A stretch of 64,000 nucleotides of DNA. Origin: Anodontia alba. Its lineage: Eukaryota; Mollusca; Bivalvia; Lucinida; Lucinidae. A model generated the notes under the pieces. It was not told the origin of the DNA. It ran no database searches and saw only the letters and a list, made by a program, of their open reading frames with translations. Shown here piece by piece: positions 53,423 through 63,202 of the stretch. Position 1 is the first letter of the stretch, and each line of letters starts with the position of its first letter. The position numbers and the translations under genes are program-made. The stretch spans positions 85,059,723 to 85,123,722 of the forward strand of contig OZ024834.1 in the NCBI GenBank assembly GCA_964016985.1. Direction: 5' to 3'.

Positions 53423-54345
53423 GGTGTGCAAAAATACCGGTACACCGGTATACAGCAGTATTTCTTTGCATTGGTACATACCGCAGTACACTTGCCTGCA
53501 CTACGGTAGTCTGGTGCTTCTGTTTTTAGCAACAGTCTATTGTAGAAAACCATAAATCTCCAAAATATTGAAACAGTTGGTTGAAACAGCTTTAAATGGT
53601 GTGCTTTAAGAATAAACCATTGAGTTTCATTTGCAAATGGTAAGCCTTATTAAATGTCTTAGGTAACGGGTGAGGTTAAATAATTACAGTATACTTGCAA
53701 CATTACTTGTTAAACTACATGTATATTTAACAATAATTTTTTTTTTTTTTTTTTTTTTTTTTATTTGGGTTTTACGGCCCTTTCAAGAATATTTCACTTA
53801 TATCGAGCCAATCGTTCATCGAAGGTGGGCGAAAACCGGAGAACCCGGAGAAAAACCACCTGACCATCCGTAAGCAGAACTTGGCTTTCCCACATATGAC
53901 CCGAGCGAGGCTATATTTAACAATAAATGTCAATACTTTATGAAAGTATAACAGCGGTTATAGGGATGTATGCAATTATAAAATTGATAATAAGCAAGAA
54001 GATGTTACTAAAGCATTAAGTGCTAGAAACTGTTGACTTAAGGTCCTACTTGTATCTCCAGTCTCCACTATCCACTACTGATTTTTGATTTAAAATATAA
54101 TTTCTATTATAATATACAATGTAAATCCATATTTCATTGAAAATGAAACTCAGCACAGATGACTGAGGTGGTTTAAACTTAAAAATCACCAAAATACTGG
54201 CATAACAACCAAATGGCCACTACTGCTGGCAATTTCACAATGATCTCTGCAAAATTTAATACTGTTGCGGTATACCGTGGTATGTACCGCAGTACTTTGC
54301 TAAACACTGCCGTACTTTATTTTTGGCAGTACCCAGCCATAGCTC
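53423..54345. mobile_element. hAT-like non-autonomous element with ACCGGTA ends
   Basis: Left end TAGGGGTGTGCAAAAATACC and GGTACATACCGCAGTAC; near the right, 'gcggtataccgtggtatgtaccgcagtac' is its inverse. The TAGGGGTGTGCAAA terminus is typical of hAT elements as I recall them. A SINE is inserted at 53737-53911. No transposase open frame. Confidence 0.55.
53737..53911 (-). mobile_element. Fourth SINE family (Z), perfect 15-bp target duplication
   Basis: TATATTTAACAATAA at 53722-53736 and 53912-53926. On the minus strand it reads GGTCATATGTGGGAAAGCCA, GGTTTTTCTCCGGGTTCTCC, then AAAGGGCCGTAAAACCCAAA and a poly-A tail. The perfect duplication and long A tail point to a fairly recent insertion. 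Confidence 0.88.
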
Positions 54346-54487
54346 TAGTTAAGGCGCTTTTTTCAATCCAAAATTATTGATATATTTCTTATTTGTCCAC
54401 AAAAACATGTTGTGGGTACAACATATGTTTTCGTGGACAAATAAGAAAACTACTGACCTAATACCCACTCTTATCTAGACCTATGAA
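54340..54487. mobile_element. Family E MITE with most of its core deleted
   Basis: Ends CATAGCTCTAGTTAAGGCGC and, on the opposite strand, CATAGGTCTAGATAAGAG; the palindrome keeps only GTTGTGGGTACAAC. Confidence 0.68.
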
Positions 54488-54769
54488 TCCCAGCCTTAGT
54501 AATAACTTATTACAGTATCACCCAGAAATGGCAACTCATTTGAAACATGCTGTGACAGATGCAGGACTCCACATACATATAGATATATACACACATACAA
54601 AGCACCTTCAAGTATGATAACCCATAACTTCTTGAAGTCTATTTCCTTATTATAGAGTAACTTATTATCAACTGAATTTCAAATGTAACACGAGAAAAAC
54701 ACATCTGAGCTGTGTTACGAGAGACTCTTACAAGAGATTTCCGGGTGTGTCATTACACATACTTCAGTC
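54488..54769. other. Intergenic, no gene seen
   Basis: Nothing recognised apart from a short palindromic phrase 'aacacgagaaaaacacatc...gctgtgttacgagag' near 54689-54724. Confidence 0.4.
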
Positions 54770-55341
54770 AAACTTGCCTACTGTCCTTTCGACATCTCTC
54801 GGAAAGATGTTTTTTGCTTGCTGTTTTGTTTTAAATGAAGATTTTGTTCTGATTGACCATATCTTATCAGAAACCTTTGTCTTTTCTGATTCTGTATTTT
54901 TTTGTCCAATATGTACAGTAAAATTAAATTTACGGCCAAACAATGGACTTACCTATGCAAATTCTATAGTAATGTGATTTTTTGGATTTCTTGTCTGATA
55001 AAATATTTTTTTCATTTTTCTCTGCTGAATAATTGATGTTTCACAACAATACTGTGAAAATTTCAGAAAAATTGAATAAGCGGAACTTATTGAAAATCTG
55101 CCTCCAAGTTACCTATCCTACAGATTTCTGTATAATTTGCATTCATTTTTACTATGGGAAAAAGTGAAAATATTTGATTTTTTTAAAAACCAATGACTAG
55201 AAAAAACTTTATGGGTACAGGTAGTTATGACAAATGGTTTTGTATTAAATCATGACAAAAGTTTGCAAATTTACCTCTTATGTGTAAAATGCCAAGCAAA
55301 AAACGACTTTCTGAAAGATGTTGAAAGCACAGTAAGATTGT
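54770..55341. mobile_element. Family P element, copy 2 (uninterrupted)
   Basis: CTGTCCTTTCGACATCTCTC on the left and, on the opposite strand, CTGTGCTTTCAACATCTTTC; each continues into TCGTTTTTTGCTTGGC or close to it. The interior aligns with 26766-27690 apart from the family G insertion there. Confidence 0.83.
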
Positions 55342-55689
55342 GCATCCATATTAACTGCCTGCACATTTTGGACGCATGCTTTGGACCTTGCAGGATGTAA
55401 TTAGCAACAATGTAGATCCTAACTAGACTGCAGCTAGATCTTGGACAGCCGTCTGCATACTTCAAAGCTCCAGATAAAATGCTTTTTTTCAAAAAAAAAA
55501 TAAAAATAAAAAATAAAAAAAATATACAGACATTTTTCTTGTGGGTACTCATTAGATGCACCTCGCCAAGTCCTTTCTAACAAGCAGATAACATGTTTTC
55601 GTGAAGAAATGACAAAACAACCTAGATACCACCTCTAATCAGTCATCAGAAATTGTTCAAATATTTGGAATTATCAGATGTGATTTTAA

Positions 55690-55913
55690 CCGCTAAACTG
55701 CCAATCACAACAATTGTCGTCTGCTTTGTCATCTGCTTGTGATTTTAAGTCATTTTTGCAAACAGTATGGACCCAGATCAGACTAGGAGCAGTCTGATCA
55801 GGGTCCACACTGTTTGCCTGTGTGCAAAAATAGGTTTGAAAAATTTACAAGAATATTCAGCAGACATGAACAGATGACATTTTCAGATACAGGTTTTCTT
55901 GGCATTTTAAGGG
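55690..55913. mobile_element. Family F1 MITE, copy 2
   Basis: TTAA at 55686-55689 and 55914-55917. Core 1 at 55757-55818 is shortened in the loop. Confidence 0.83.
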
Positions 55914-55917
55914 TTAA

Positions 55918-56848
55918 TGGGTAATCATCACTGCCTCAGATAAGGCACTTTTTTCACCCACAAAGTTTTGATATACATGTATTTCTTATTTGTCCATAAA
56001 AAATGTATATTGTGGGTATTCATTAGAAGCACCCGAGTCTTTTCTTATTATTATTTGTCCATCTAATGAGTACCCAGAACATTATGTTTTATGGAAAAAT
56101 AAGAAAAATATTACTGGGATATACCCCATCTTATCTGCGGCTATGATCATCATAACATGTTATGAGGACAAACAAGAAAAATATCGGCTCTTTTTGGAGG
56201 GGAAAATGTCTTATCCATAACTGAACTTCCATAGAAACAGTATTTACAGAATTTGGTGTAAAATCTTACTTGCAAACAGACATCAAGTAATTATGAGTAT
56301 CTGGTATTATTTAATACCTGTATATTTTCAAACAGCAGTATATATGGAATTAGTTTTCTACTTGGTACCCTGATAAATAAACAAGCTCTACAATTAGCTT
56401 TTTAAATTCATCTAGATTTTCAACTTCAGTATGTAGAAGGCAAGATATGTAGTAAGACATTTTTGTTCTTCTCTTTCATTGAAAACAGTGCTTGGAATTT
56501 TATCTAGATTGTCTCCCGTCATCTAGAAAATTTCTCTTGTATCGATTCTGCCTTCAGAAAGCTACTGGTTAGAGGATCTGACACAAAAGGAAATTACTTA
56601 ATATAAATGTACAGAAATCCAAACAAGCTTTTATATGACTACTATAGGATCTGTCTATGTCTAGTCTTACTACTAGCAAACTTCCATACAGTCATAATTA
56701 CTGTATTAACCATAGCTCGCATTTTTTTTAAACAAAAAAGTACTGATATTTTTTATTTCTCCATGAAGATATATGTAGTGGGTATTAATTAGAAACTCCT
56801 CACTGAGGCACTTCTACTTAATACCCATAATATAAGTTGGTGAAATAA
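55918..56848. other. Intergenic with family E copies; weak exon-like signal
   Basis: Family E remnants at 55935-56150 and 56730-56848. On the minus strand, 56577-56412 contains acceptors followed by short open frames (see findings), but the evidence is too weak to call an exon. Confidence 0.4.
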
Positions 56849-57122
56849 GAACAAGAATTCCGCCATAGGCTATGTTGCGCCTTGCCAAGTCTGTCAATCG
56901 TTAATACAGGTTGAGGTCAAATATGGATACTGCTGCCCGAGTTGTCATCTCTAAGTGCAAGTTTATACCAAGTATCATCTCTGTAGCCTTTATAGTTCTT
57001 GGGAAATGAACTTGACTGTTAGGGTCGAAGTTAGGGTTGACGCAAATGTTGACAGATTGACAGACAAACAGACAGAAAACTGGATCCCTATATCAAACCA
57101 TGCTAAAAGTAGGCACGACAAA
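56849..57122 (+). mobile_element. Short HINE-like element
   Basis: Starts ACAAGAATTCCGCCATAGGC, has one core ('caagtatcatctctgtagcctttatag'), a run of GACAGACAAACAGACAGAAA, and ends 'catgctaaaagtaggcacgac', a decayed version of the CCTGCTACAAGCAGGTGCGA hairpin. Confidence 0.7.
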
Positions 57123-57148
57123 AATATTATGTGGATACCTCTTTAACT

Positions 57149-57555
57149 GGAGCTATGATAGTTTACCCTAAGTAACAGGATAGACAGACTTGAGAAAAAC
57201 AGTGTCATCCTAGAGGGATATTTGGGAGAAAAAGTCTCCCTATGCTGGCTGACCTCCCTAGTTTCTCCCTAAGCCGGATGACTTCTCGCTATCTTGAGCT
57301 GAGGGAGAAGTGAAAATATATAGAATGTATAGGGAAATCCAAAATTTAGACCAAAACTTCTCCCTGAAAACCTGAAATTGTTGCAAACCTACTCCCTATC
57401 TGAAAGCTCTAGGATGACCCCTGGTACACCCTGACCAGATTTGAGCAAAATGTGTATACCCAGGTCAGATACGGTAAAATGCTGCAGGGTATACATGGTT
57501 TACCATTCATCCTGCAGGTTTTGGATACCAACAGGTAGCAAAACAGAAATGCTAA
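57149..57555. mobile_element. Family U-like element with unrelated insert
   Basis: 'gtttaccctaagtaacaggatagacagacttgag' and a decayed core 1 split by about 250 bp of TTTCTCCCT-rich sequence (57225-57415). Confidence 0.45.
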
Positions 57556-57582
57556 TATTTTAGGACGAGAAATTAAAGAGGC

Positions 57583-57770
57583 CATAGGTCTAGATAAGAG
57601 CGGGTATCAGGTAAATAATATTTCTCAACGAAAATATATGTTGTGGGTACTCATTAGAAGCGCCTCGGCAAGGTGCTTCTAATGAGTACCCACAACATAT
57701 GTTTTTGTTGAGAAATAAGAAAAATATAGATACTTTTTGGTTGAAAAAGCGCCTTATCACAAGCTATGAA
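57583..57770. mobile_element. Family E MITE, copy with clean core 2
   Basis: 'aggtctagataagagcgggtatcaggtaaata' at the left mirrors 'tttggttgaaaaagcgccttatcacaagctatg' at the right only in part. The core arms GTGGGTACTCATTAGAAGC pair with two mismatches. Confidence 0.78.
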
Positions 57771-57829
57771 GTGGCCCAATATTTTGGGTAAATATTGTAA
57801 TAAAAAGTCATACACGAAGGTGAAAATCA

Positions 57830-58341
57830 GGGCCCAGTTGTTCAAAACTAATGATGTTGTTAGTTAACATATTGTAAAAACTTTGATCATTAAGTATGGC
57901 ATATACACTTATGTTTTTGCTGAAAAAATATGAGTAGCTTTTGCATTTGCAAAAGCAATGCAAAAGCTACTCACATTTTTTTTTTCAGCAAAAATACCTG
58001 TGAATTAGATATTGTACTTACTAGAACAGTTAACCCTGGTCCTGCTAAACCCGGATATACCCTGCCTTTGCAAATAGTGTAGATCCAGATCAGTTGGCTT
58101 CTAAGAAGCCAACTGATCTGGATCTGCTCTGTTTGCCATTCAGTATATGAATTTATCTCAACAAACTGGATCTGCACTGTCATTTAGAATGTGAAGTTTT
58201 ATCAAAATCTAGAATCAAGTAATCTGATTGGCTGAAAATTAGAAGTGGGCATGGCATCTTAATTTATTCAGCAGGACAAGGGTTAACATTTTTACCACTA
58301 AAGAGCTCGTTAAGCTAACAACGCTCTGAACAACTGGGCCC
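57830..58341. mobile_element. Family M element, copy 3, split by family C
   Basis: GGGCCCAGTTGTTCAAAAC / GGGCCCAGTTGTTCAGAGC. The left part keeps the 'tgagtagcttttgca' palindrome. A family C element (58034-58282) interrupts the right part at TTAA. Confidence 0.86.
58034..58282. mobile_element. Family C MITE, copy 9, nested in family M
   Basis: TTAA at 58030-58033 and 58283-58286; CCCTGGTCCTGCTAAA / CCCTTGTCCTGCTGAA ends. Core 1 at 58068-58137. The right half has an extra duplication of about 45 bp ('ctggatctgcactg ... atcaagtaatctg'). Confidence 0.88.
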
Positions 58342-58941
58342 AGATAACTACTGAAAGACAAACTAATTCACTGTAACAAAAACTTGATATATTACAATCC
58401 ACAAGTATAGTTATATATACCAAAAAGTATCCCCATTATATGTTTTTTAATTTCTCCACAGAAACTTATATTATGGGCACTTACTTAAATTACCCAAGGC
58501 TGTAGATAAAGACTGGTTTCAACCAAATAGTTCCATATTTACCCTAAGTATTGGGACACCTTATCTACTTACCACACTTCTAAAATTTGAATAAGTTCAT
58601 ACTACTACTACCTGTTGATTTACAAAAGTCTAAAATATTGTTGTACATATGGTAAACAGTGTAGCCCTGATCAGAACCACCCCACCCCCACCTACGCACA
58701 CACACCAAGCTCTTATCAAAGGGCAAACAAAACATTGGTTTTCTTGGATAGCATTATATAAAGGCAAAAGATTGCTGAACTCATTTTCAGAAAAAAATGA
58801 CTCTTGCCCTACTAATGCTTTTTAAAACTGAGGTATCACAATATCCATTCCAATAATCAAGTGGCCTCCATCTGGTTTAATCTCTTATGGAGTAAAGCAC
58901 TGTGAAGAGGCTATCAGTTTAGTGGCAAATCATTAATTATA
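58342..58941. other. Intergenic with family U fragment
   Basis: 58535-58690 is part of family U ('ccatatttaccctaagtattgggacacctt'). No gene seen. Confidence 0.45.
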
Positions 58942-59143
58942 CACATTGACCTCTTTATAATACAGTTTGTTACAACACGGTTTTGGATACATCATTCAAC
59001 GATGGATCCCAAAAACGTATAGATTATATAGAAAAATGACCTACTATATAATCTGTACTTTTTTGTTTGGATATAACACGGCTGTATAACTAACACGGTG
59101 TATGCTTTGGACCCTGACAAAGTGTTATAAAGAGGTTGTGGTG
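58942..59143. mobile_element. Family BB MITE, copy 2
   Basis: TA at 58940-58941 and 59144-59145; ends CATTGACCTCTTTATAATAC / CACCACAACCTCTTTATAAC. Central 'gtatagattatatagaaaaatgacc' palindrome. Confidence 0.72.
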
Positions 59144-60243
59144 TATTCATATATATATACTTGTTAGTAATATCAACCTGACAAATACACCATGTGACAC
59201 AAGGATGGTTCCAGTGACAACTGTGTGGTTACTGCTCACAATAAATTGGGACAATCATGACTCATTTCAGCTTTTTATGAAATCAGCACTTGATACAGGA
59301 CCTGTTGTGTGTAAGCCTGTGCTTGCATGGTTTGACCTAATCTATTTTTTAATTCTTTTTCATTATTTCCGAAAATAATAGATATTTTTCTTCTGCACTC
59401 TTTTTAAATTTCCACCACTCCCCCACCCCTACCCCTTCTCAAATCATTAATTCCTGGATCTCACATTTACACCATGCAGAATTTCTTTTTCTCTGCACTG
59501 TCTATCCAAAAACAGGAATGGACTATAATAACTTGCTTAAAACATGTCAAAGTTGGATTATTTCAGGGCTAAAATGCAAATATACAGAATGCAAATATAA
59601 AGGTATACCATACTGTTAAACTTTACTCAAAATTCATACAAGGGCATGATTTGTTGAATCATAGTTTCCTTTACAAATACAATCAATACTGGCTCTGGAA
59701 TAGTTATTTTCTAATACCTGAACATCTTTTCAGAGGGATTTCCATAAAGGTAATTGCTTGCTACAATACCAGTGCAATTGATAAAAAGCCAAATGTTCCC
59801 CATTGTCCCTGTTCATTAGTTTTGCATTTGCTATTAAATCATTAGACATTTTAGAACATAGCTTCATGAAGAAAAAATAATCAAAAGATGAATTAAGTTA
59901 CTTTCAAGCCCAAACTTATCTTGTGGGTACTCACAAGAACTGGCTTGATGACGTGATATAAAACGAGTACCCACATTTATTGCCTTAAAACTCTTCTACC
60001 CTGTAGACCCAAAAAGATAATTTTTTCAAACAGTGTAGATCCAGATTACGGCTCGTAACAAGCCGTCTCATCTGGATCTACACTGCTTGCAATTCTGTTT
60101 TTCATTTTTTGAGTCAACCCTTACTTGAAAAAAAATGGGCGGGTCCAAATTCTGTGAGGGAAAAGACCACTTCAAAAAATCAGGGTGAAAGAAGCTATGT
60201 TAGAATCACTCAAAACAGGAGAAATAGAATGGGTATTACTGTT
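59144..60243 (-). other. Downstream / 3' UTR region of the disordered-protein gene
   Basis: Mostly non-repeat AT-rich sequence, as expected for a 3' UTR and flank of the exon at 60244-61818. A possible AATAAA (minus) lies at 59981-59976, about 265 nt after the stop, but inside a decayed family E palindrome (59915-59985). Confidence 0.35.
60027..60090. repeat. Core-1 hairpin with a new inner arm
   Basis: Outer arms AAACAGTGTAGATCCAGAT are as usual, but the inner part reads TACGGCTCGTAACAAGCCGT, not seen in any other copy. About 155 bp downstream of the stop codon at 60244, so it may be in the 3' UTR. Confidence 0.75.
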
Positions 60244-61818
60244 TTATCTCTTCTGTGACCTGTTCAGACTAGCACTTCGTTGTTTCCTCGGTCTACCCAT
60301 TACATATGGATTATTTTGAAGATAGGGGCTTTCCCTCAATTTAGAAGCACCGCCACTAAAATCAATGCTATTTGCAATGTCTATACTTCTTGCTGCCCTA
60401 GTCATGTCTAACTGTAAATGTTGGAAAGCTGATGGTTCATCGCCTTCAATCATCATCACTATTGGTCTGCTTTTCTCTGAGTCCTGGCTATAATCACTTT
60501 TTACAGATGCTGAGGACCCTACTCTTGAATCGTGTTTTGTTCGCTCAGATTTTGCTTGCTGATTTCTATCAGATTTAGATGACCTCTGTCTTGCTTCTGC
60601 ATTTCTTTCACGTGTCAGAGACTGGCTTCTCCGCACTTTGGACAGCTCTTTTATAGAATCTGTGTACGACATTGTACTAATGCCCCTTGGTCTCTGAATG
60701 CTCGAGCTCTCCTGTGCCTTCAGGATTGACTCATTTGGTACAATAAAAGGAGCGGATGAAACCTGTCTTCTATCTCTAGACTGTTCACTTCTAGTTTTAG
60801 GTTGTCCACCACTCCTTTCCCTCTCTTGTATTTTCTGTCCACTCCTACCCCTCTGCTGCATGTTTTCAACATATGCCTGCCTACCTTTCTGTTGTAAGTC
60901 TCGGACATATGCTTGCCCAGGATTCTGGTTCCAGACCATTCTTCTAACTGGTTTCCTGGATCTGGCATCATTTTCCTGCCTTTCTACCCTTCTCTTAGCA
61001 TGCTGCCGCAACTTGTCTCTAGCTTGATCCACTTTTCTTCTTTGTGGTATCTGTTCAGCCTGTTTCTCAACCAATCTTTGTCTTGTATCTACAGACCGAC
61101 TTCTTGGGACAGGCCTTTTTTCTTTTATAGTCATGGTCTCACTAATTGTACTTGGTTCTTTTCCTTCATTCATTAATGCATCCTCAACAAGCTCAACAGT
61201 TTGCTCTAACAATGCATCTAATCTGGATTTTCTCATAGTGGCATTCTTCTCCGATCGCTTAACTTGTAGGTCTGCTTTTTCAGTAACGTAAGTCTTCTCT
61301 CTTTTCAACTCATCTCCTCGACCTTTCTCTCCTAAGGGTATCTCAACCAGTGTAAATTCTCTCTGAAGACCTGATGACCCAATTCCCTGATTCACCATCT
61401 TTGGAACCTGTTGCTTATTACAGGGAGTTCTCTTATCAGAATCTCCTTGTTCAGAGTCACTTTGTTGTGTTCCGCCATGGAGTGTAACAGTCTTTGGTCT
61501 GTCAGGAACAGCTTTCTCCTTAACATCATTACCACTTTTCAGGGTATCATTCTGACGATTATTTTTCTGATCTATATTTGCATTTATATTTTTATTTAAG
61601 TCACTAGAAACCATATTACGTGGACGGGAAGGAGCAGTTGTGGGACGACTGATAGGATCTGTCCCCACACCAATACTTGTGCGTGTGGAAGACGCTGCCG
61701 TGCTTGGGCGGTGAACAATTCTTGTGTCGCAGGGGGCACTAGAGGGTGTCGAGTTACTACGAAGTGCTAGTTCTGCACAGTAATCCTGGAACTCCTTGGT
61801 CACATATTTAACAGCATG
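60244..61818 (-). CDS. Long 3' exon of an unrecognised basic, disordered protein
   Basis: About 524 codons to TAA. The open frame has no ATG at its start (position 61803 is GTG); in frame it begins after TAG|CAT, where 'tattgtag' could be a splice acceptor, giving HAVKYVTKEFQDYCAELALR. I therefore read it as the last exon of a longer gene. After that possibly helical start, the protein is low-complexity and rich in Arg, Lys, Ser and Gln: RPSTAASSTRTS and SRPTTAPSRPRN near the start; a short amphipathic helix RLDALLEQTVELVEDALMNEG; a tandem 12-residue repeat QAYVRDLQQKGR / QAYVENMQQRGR (60919-60847); and basophilic-kinase-type sites (PRSRSVD, RRSQSLT, KQRSASL). No membrane segment, zinc finger or enzyme motif. 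Open codons over 1.5 kb in a window otherwise full of stops argue for real coding. Function unknown. Confidence 0.8.
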   Translation of the reverse strand, partial: HAVKYVTKEFQDYCAELALRSNSTPSSAPCDTRIVHRPSTAASSTRTSIGVGTDPISRPTTAPSRPRNMVSSDLNKNINANIDQKNNRQNDTLKSGNDVKEKAVPDRPKTVTLHGGTQQSDSEQGDSDKRTPCNKQQVPKMVNQGIGSSGLQREFTLVEIPLGEKGRGDELKREKTYVTEKADLQVKRSEKNATMRKSRLDALLEQTVELVEDALMNEGKEPSTISETMTIKEKRPVPRSRSVDTRQRLVEKQAEQIPQRRKVDQARDKLRQHAKRRVERQENDARSRKPVRRMVWNQNPGQAYVRDLQQKGRQAYVENMQQRGRSGQKIQERERSGGQPKTRSEQSRDRRQVSSAPFIVPNESILKAQESSSIQRPRGISTMSYTDSIKELSKVRRSQSLTRERNAEARQRSSKSDRNQQAKSERTKHDSRVGSSASVKSDYSQDSEKSRPIVMMIEGDEPSAFQHLQLDMTRAARSIDIANSIDFSGGASKLRESPYLQNNPYVMGRPRKQRSASLNRSQKR

Positions 61819-61876
61819 CTACAATATCCAATGCCTACACATTTAAATGAGTGACATTACATACATCAGGCATTAA

Positions 61877-62113
61877 CCCTTAAAATGCCAGGAAAACCTG
61901 CATCTGAAAATGTCGTCTGTTTATGTCATTTGCTGAATATTCTTGCAAACTTTTCAAATCTATTTTTGCATACAGGCAAAGAGTGTGGACCCTGATCAGA
62001 CTGCTCCTAGAGGAGCAGTCTGATCAGGGTCCACACTGTTTGCAAAAATGACTTTTAAAATCACAAGCAGATGACAAAGCAAACGACAATTGTTGTGATT
62101 GGCAATTTAAGGG
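61877..62113. mobile_element. Family F1 MITE, copy 3
   Basis: TTAA at 61873-61876 and 62114-62117; ends CCCTTAAAATGCCAGGAAAA / CCCTTAAATTGCCAATCAC. Core 1 with CTGCTCCT arms (61976-62044) is almost perfect. It lies about 55 bp upstream of the exon start at 61818, inside the preceding intron. Confidence 0.86.
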
Positions 62114-62117
62114 TTAA

Positions 62118-62447
62118 CACCTACCAACAATGACAACCTAGATCAGTCTGCGCATTCAGCTGGATCAGGCCTTTTCTACTTGCCAATGTACTGGTGCCTT
62201 TTGGCATTTGCTAGAGTTGTACTGTCGTGACAGGTTTCATAACTTCCTGGTAGCTCTGATTAATATTCACATGGGGTTAGCAGTTTTCAGTGTTTTTACT
62301 TTTTATAACCCATCATTTTTTCTCCCACAGCCTGTATGAGACAGACTTTTTGCTCATGTGAGAAACTTCCATCTATGATCATGAAGTAGACCTGCTGGTC
62401 CTAGGAACAATCCACTTATAGGTGGGAGAAAAAGAATCCATCATGAA
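62118..62447. other. Intron or intergenic, no exon seen
   Basis: Decayed core-3 fragment near 62140-62180. I looked on the minus strand for an upstream exon of the 60244-61818 gene and found none. Confidence 0.4.
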
Positions 62448-62572
62448 CCAGTCCATGCAGGATAGAAAAATCTCACCCTCGAGGTAGGAATTCAACCAGG
62501 GACTTGGCAAGCCTCGTCCCTGGTTGACACTGAAATTCCTACCCCTCAGGTGAGATTTCCATATCCTGCATG
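62448..62572. repeat. Family V palindrome
   Basis: 'catgcaggatagaaaaatctcaccc' and 'ggtgagatttccatatcctgcatg' pair across the element, with inner arms AACCAGGGACTTGGCAAGCC / CTCGTCCCTGGTTG. A half copy lies at 5155-5235. Confidence 0.75.
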
Positions 62573-63202
62573 GACACTCATGGTGGATTCTTACAATCTG
62601 ATTTTTCATTTTGTTTGACGGAAACATGTATTCTGTTGGCAATAACTGAAGGCCTTGATCTAAGTGGATGAGCAAACTCACTGAGGATACTGACCGAATC
62701 ATAGCTCCAGATAAAAGTAGCCAGATAAATATTTTTCTTACTTCTCTACAAAACCATGTTGTGAGTATAGTGTACTCATTAAATTCCCTTCTAATGAGTA
62801 CCTCCAAAATAAACATCAGTCAATTTAGCCAAGCAGCTTTAGAAAAAAAGTTGTTTAATGGACAGATGGGAAGTGATGACTACAGCTCATCCTAAGCTTT
62901 CATCTAGAAACTAACTAGAAACATATCCAAAGGACATGGATGCCCACACCTGAAAAACTTAAAGCACTGCTAATGCTGGCTTGTGGACGGAGACGGATGG
63001 ACAGGGGTAACACTATATGCCCTTTTCACCATTCGTAGAATGGCGTGGGCATAAAAAGTATTTTTATTCTTACACTGTTGATTTGTTTGTGTTGAGGTTT
63101 TTAAGCCATGTCAACCCAATGGAAAACTTATAAAGGTACTTGTTAAAAGCATTTATGTGAGGCACTTCTAATGAGTACCCAAGTTTTCATGGAGAAATAA
63201 GA
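62573..63202. other. Mixed repeat fragments, no gene seen
   Basis: Includes a family E remnant (62700-62830), a HINE-like 3' end (GACGGAGACGGATGGACAGG with a CCATTC/GAATGG hairpin, 62988-63055), a SINE tail fragment (63083-63125) and another family E remnant (63140-63200). Confidence 0.5.

Noticed and set aside
59690..59760. Micro-exon on the plus strand (ttttcag...AAAG|GTAATT)
   Set aside because: Only 16 nt, no partner exons, and it lies in the likely 3' UTR of the minus-strand gene.
61801..61803. Start codon of the 519-residue frame
   Set aside because: The codon is GTG and the frame continues upstream to a TAG next to a possible acceptor, so it is better read as an internal exon boundary.
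62379..62816. 145-codon open frame (minus) as upstream exon of the disordered-protein gene
   Set aside because: Most of it is the family V palindrome, also found at 5155-5235.
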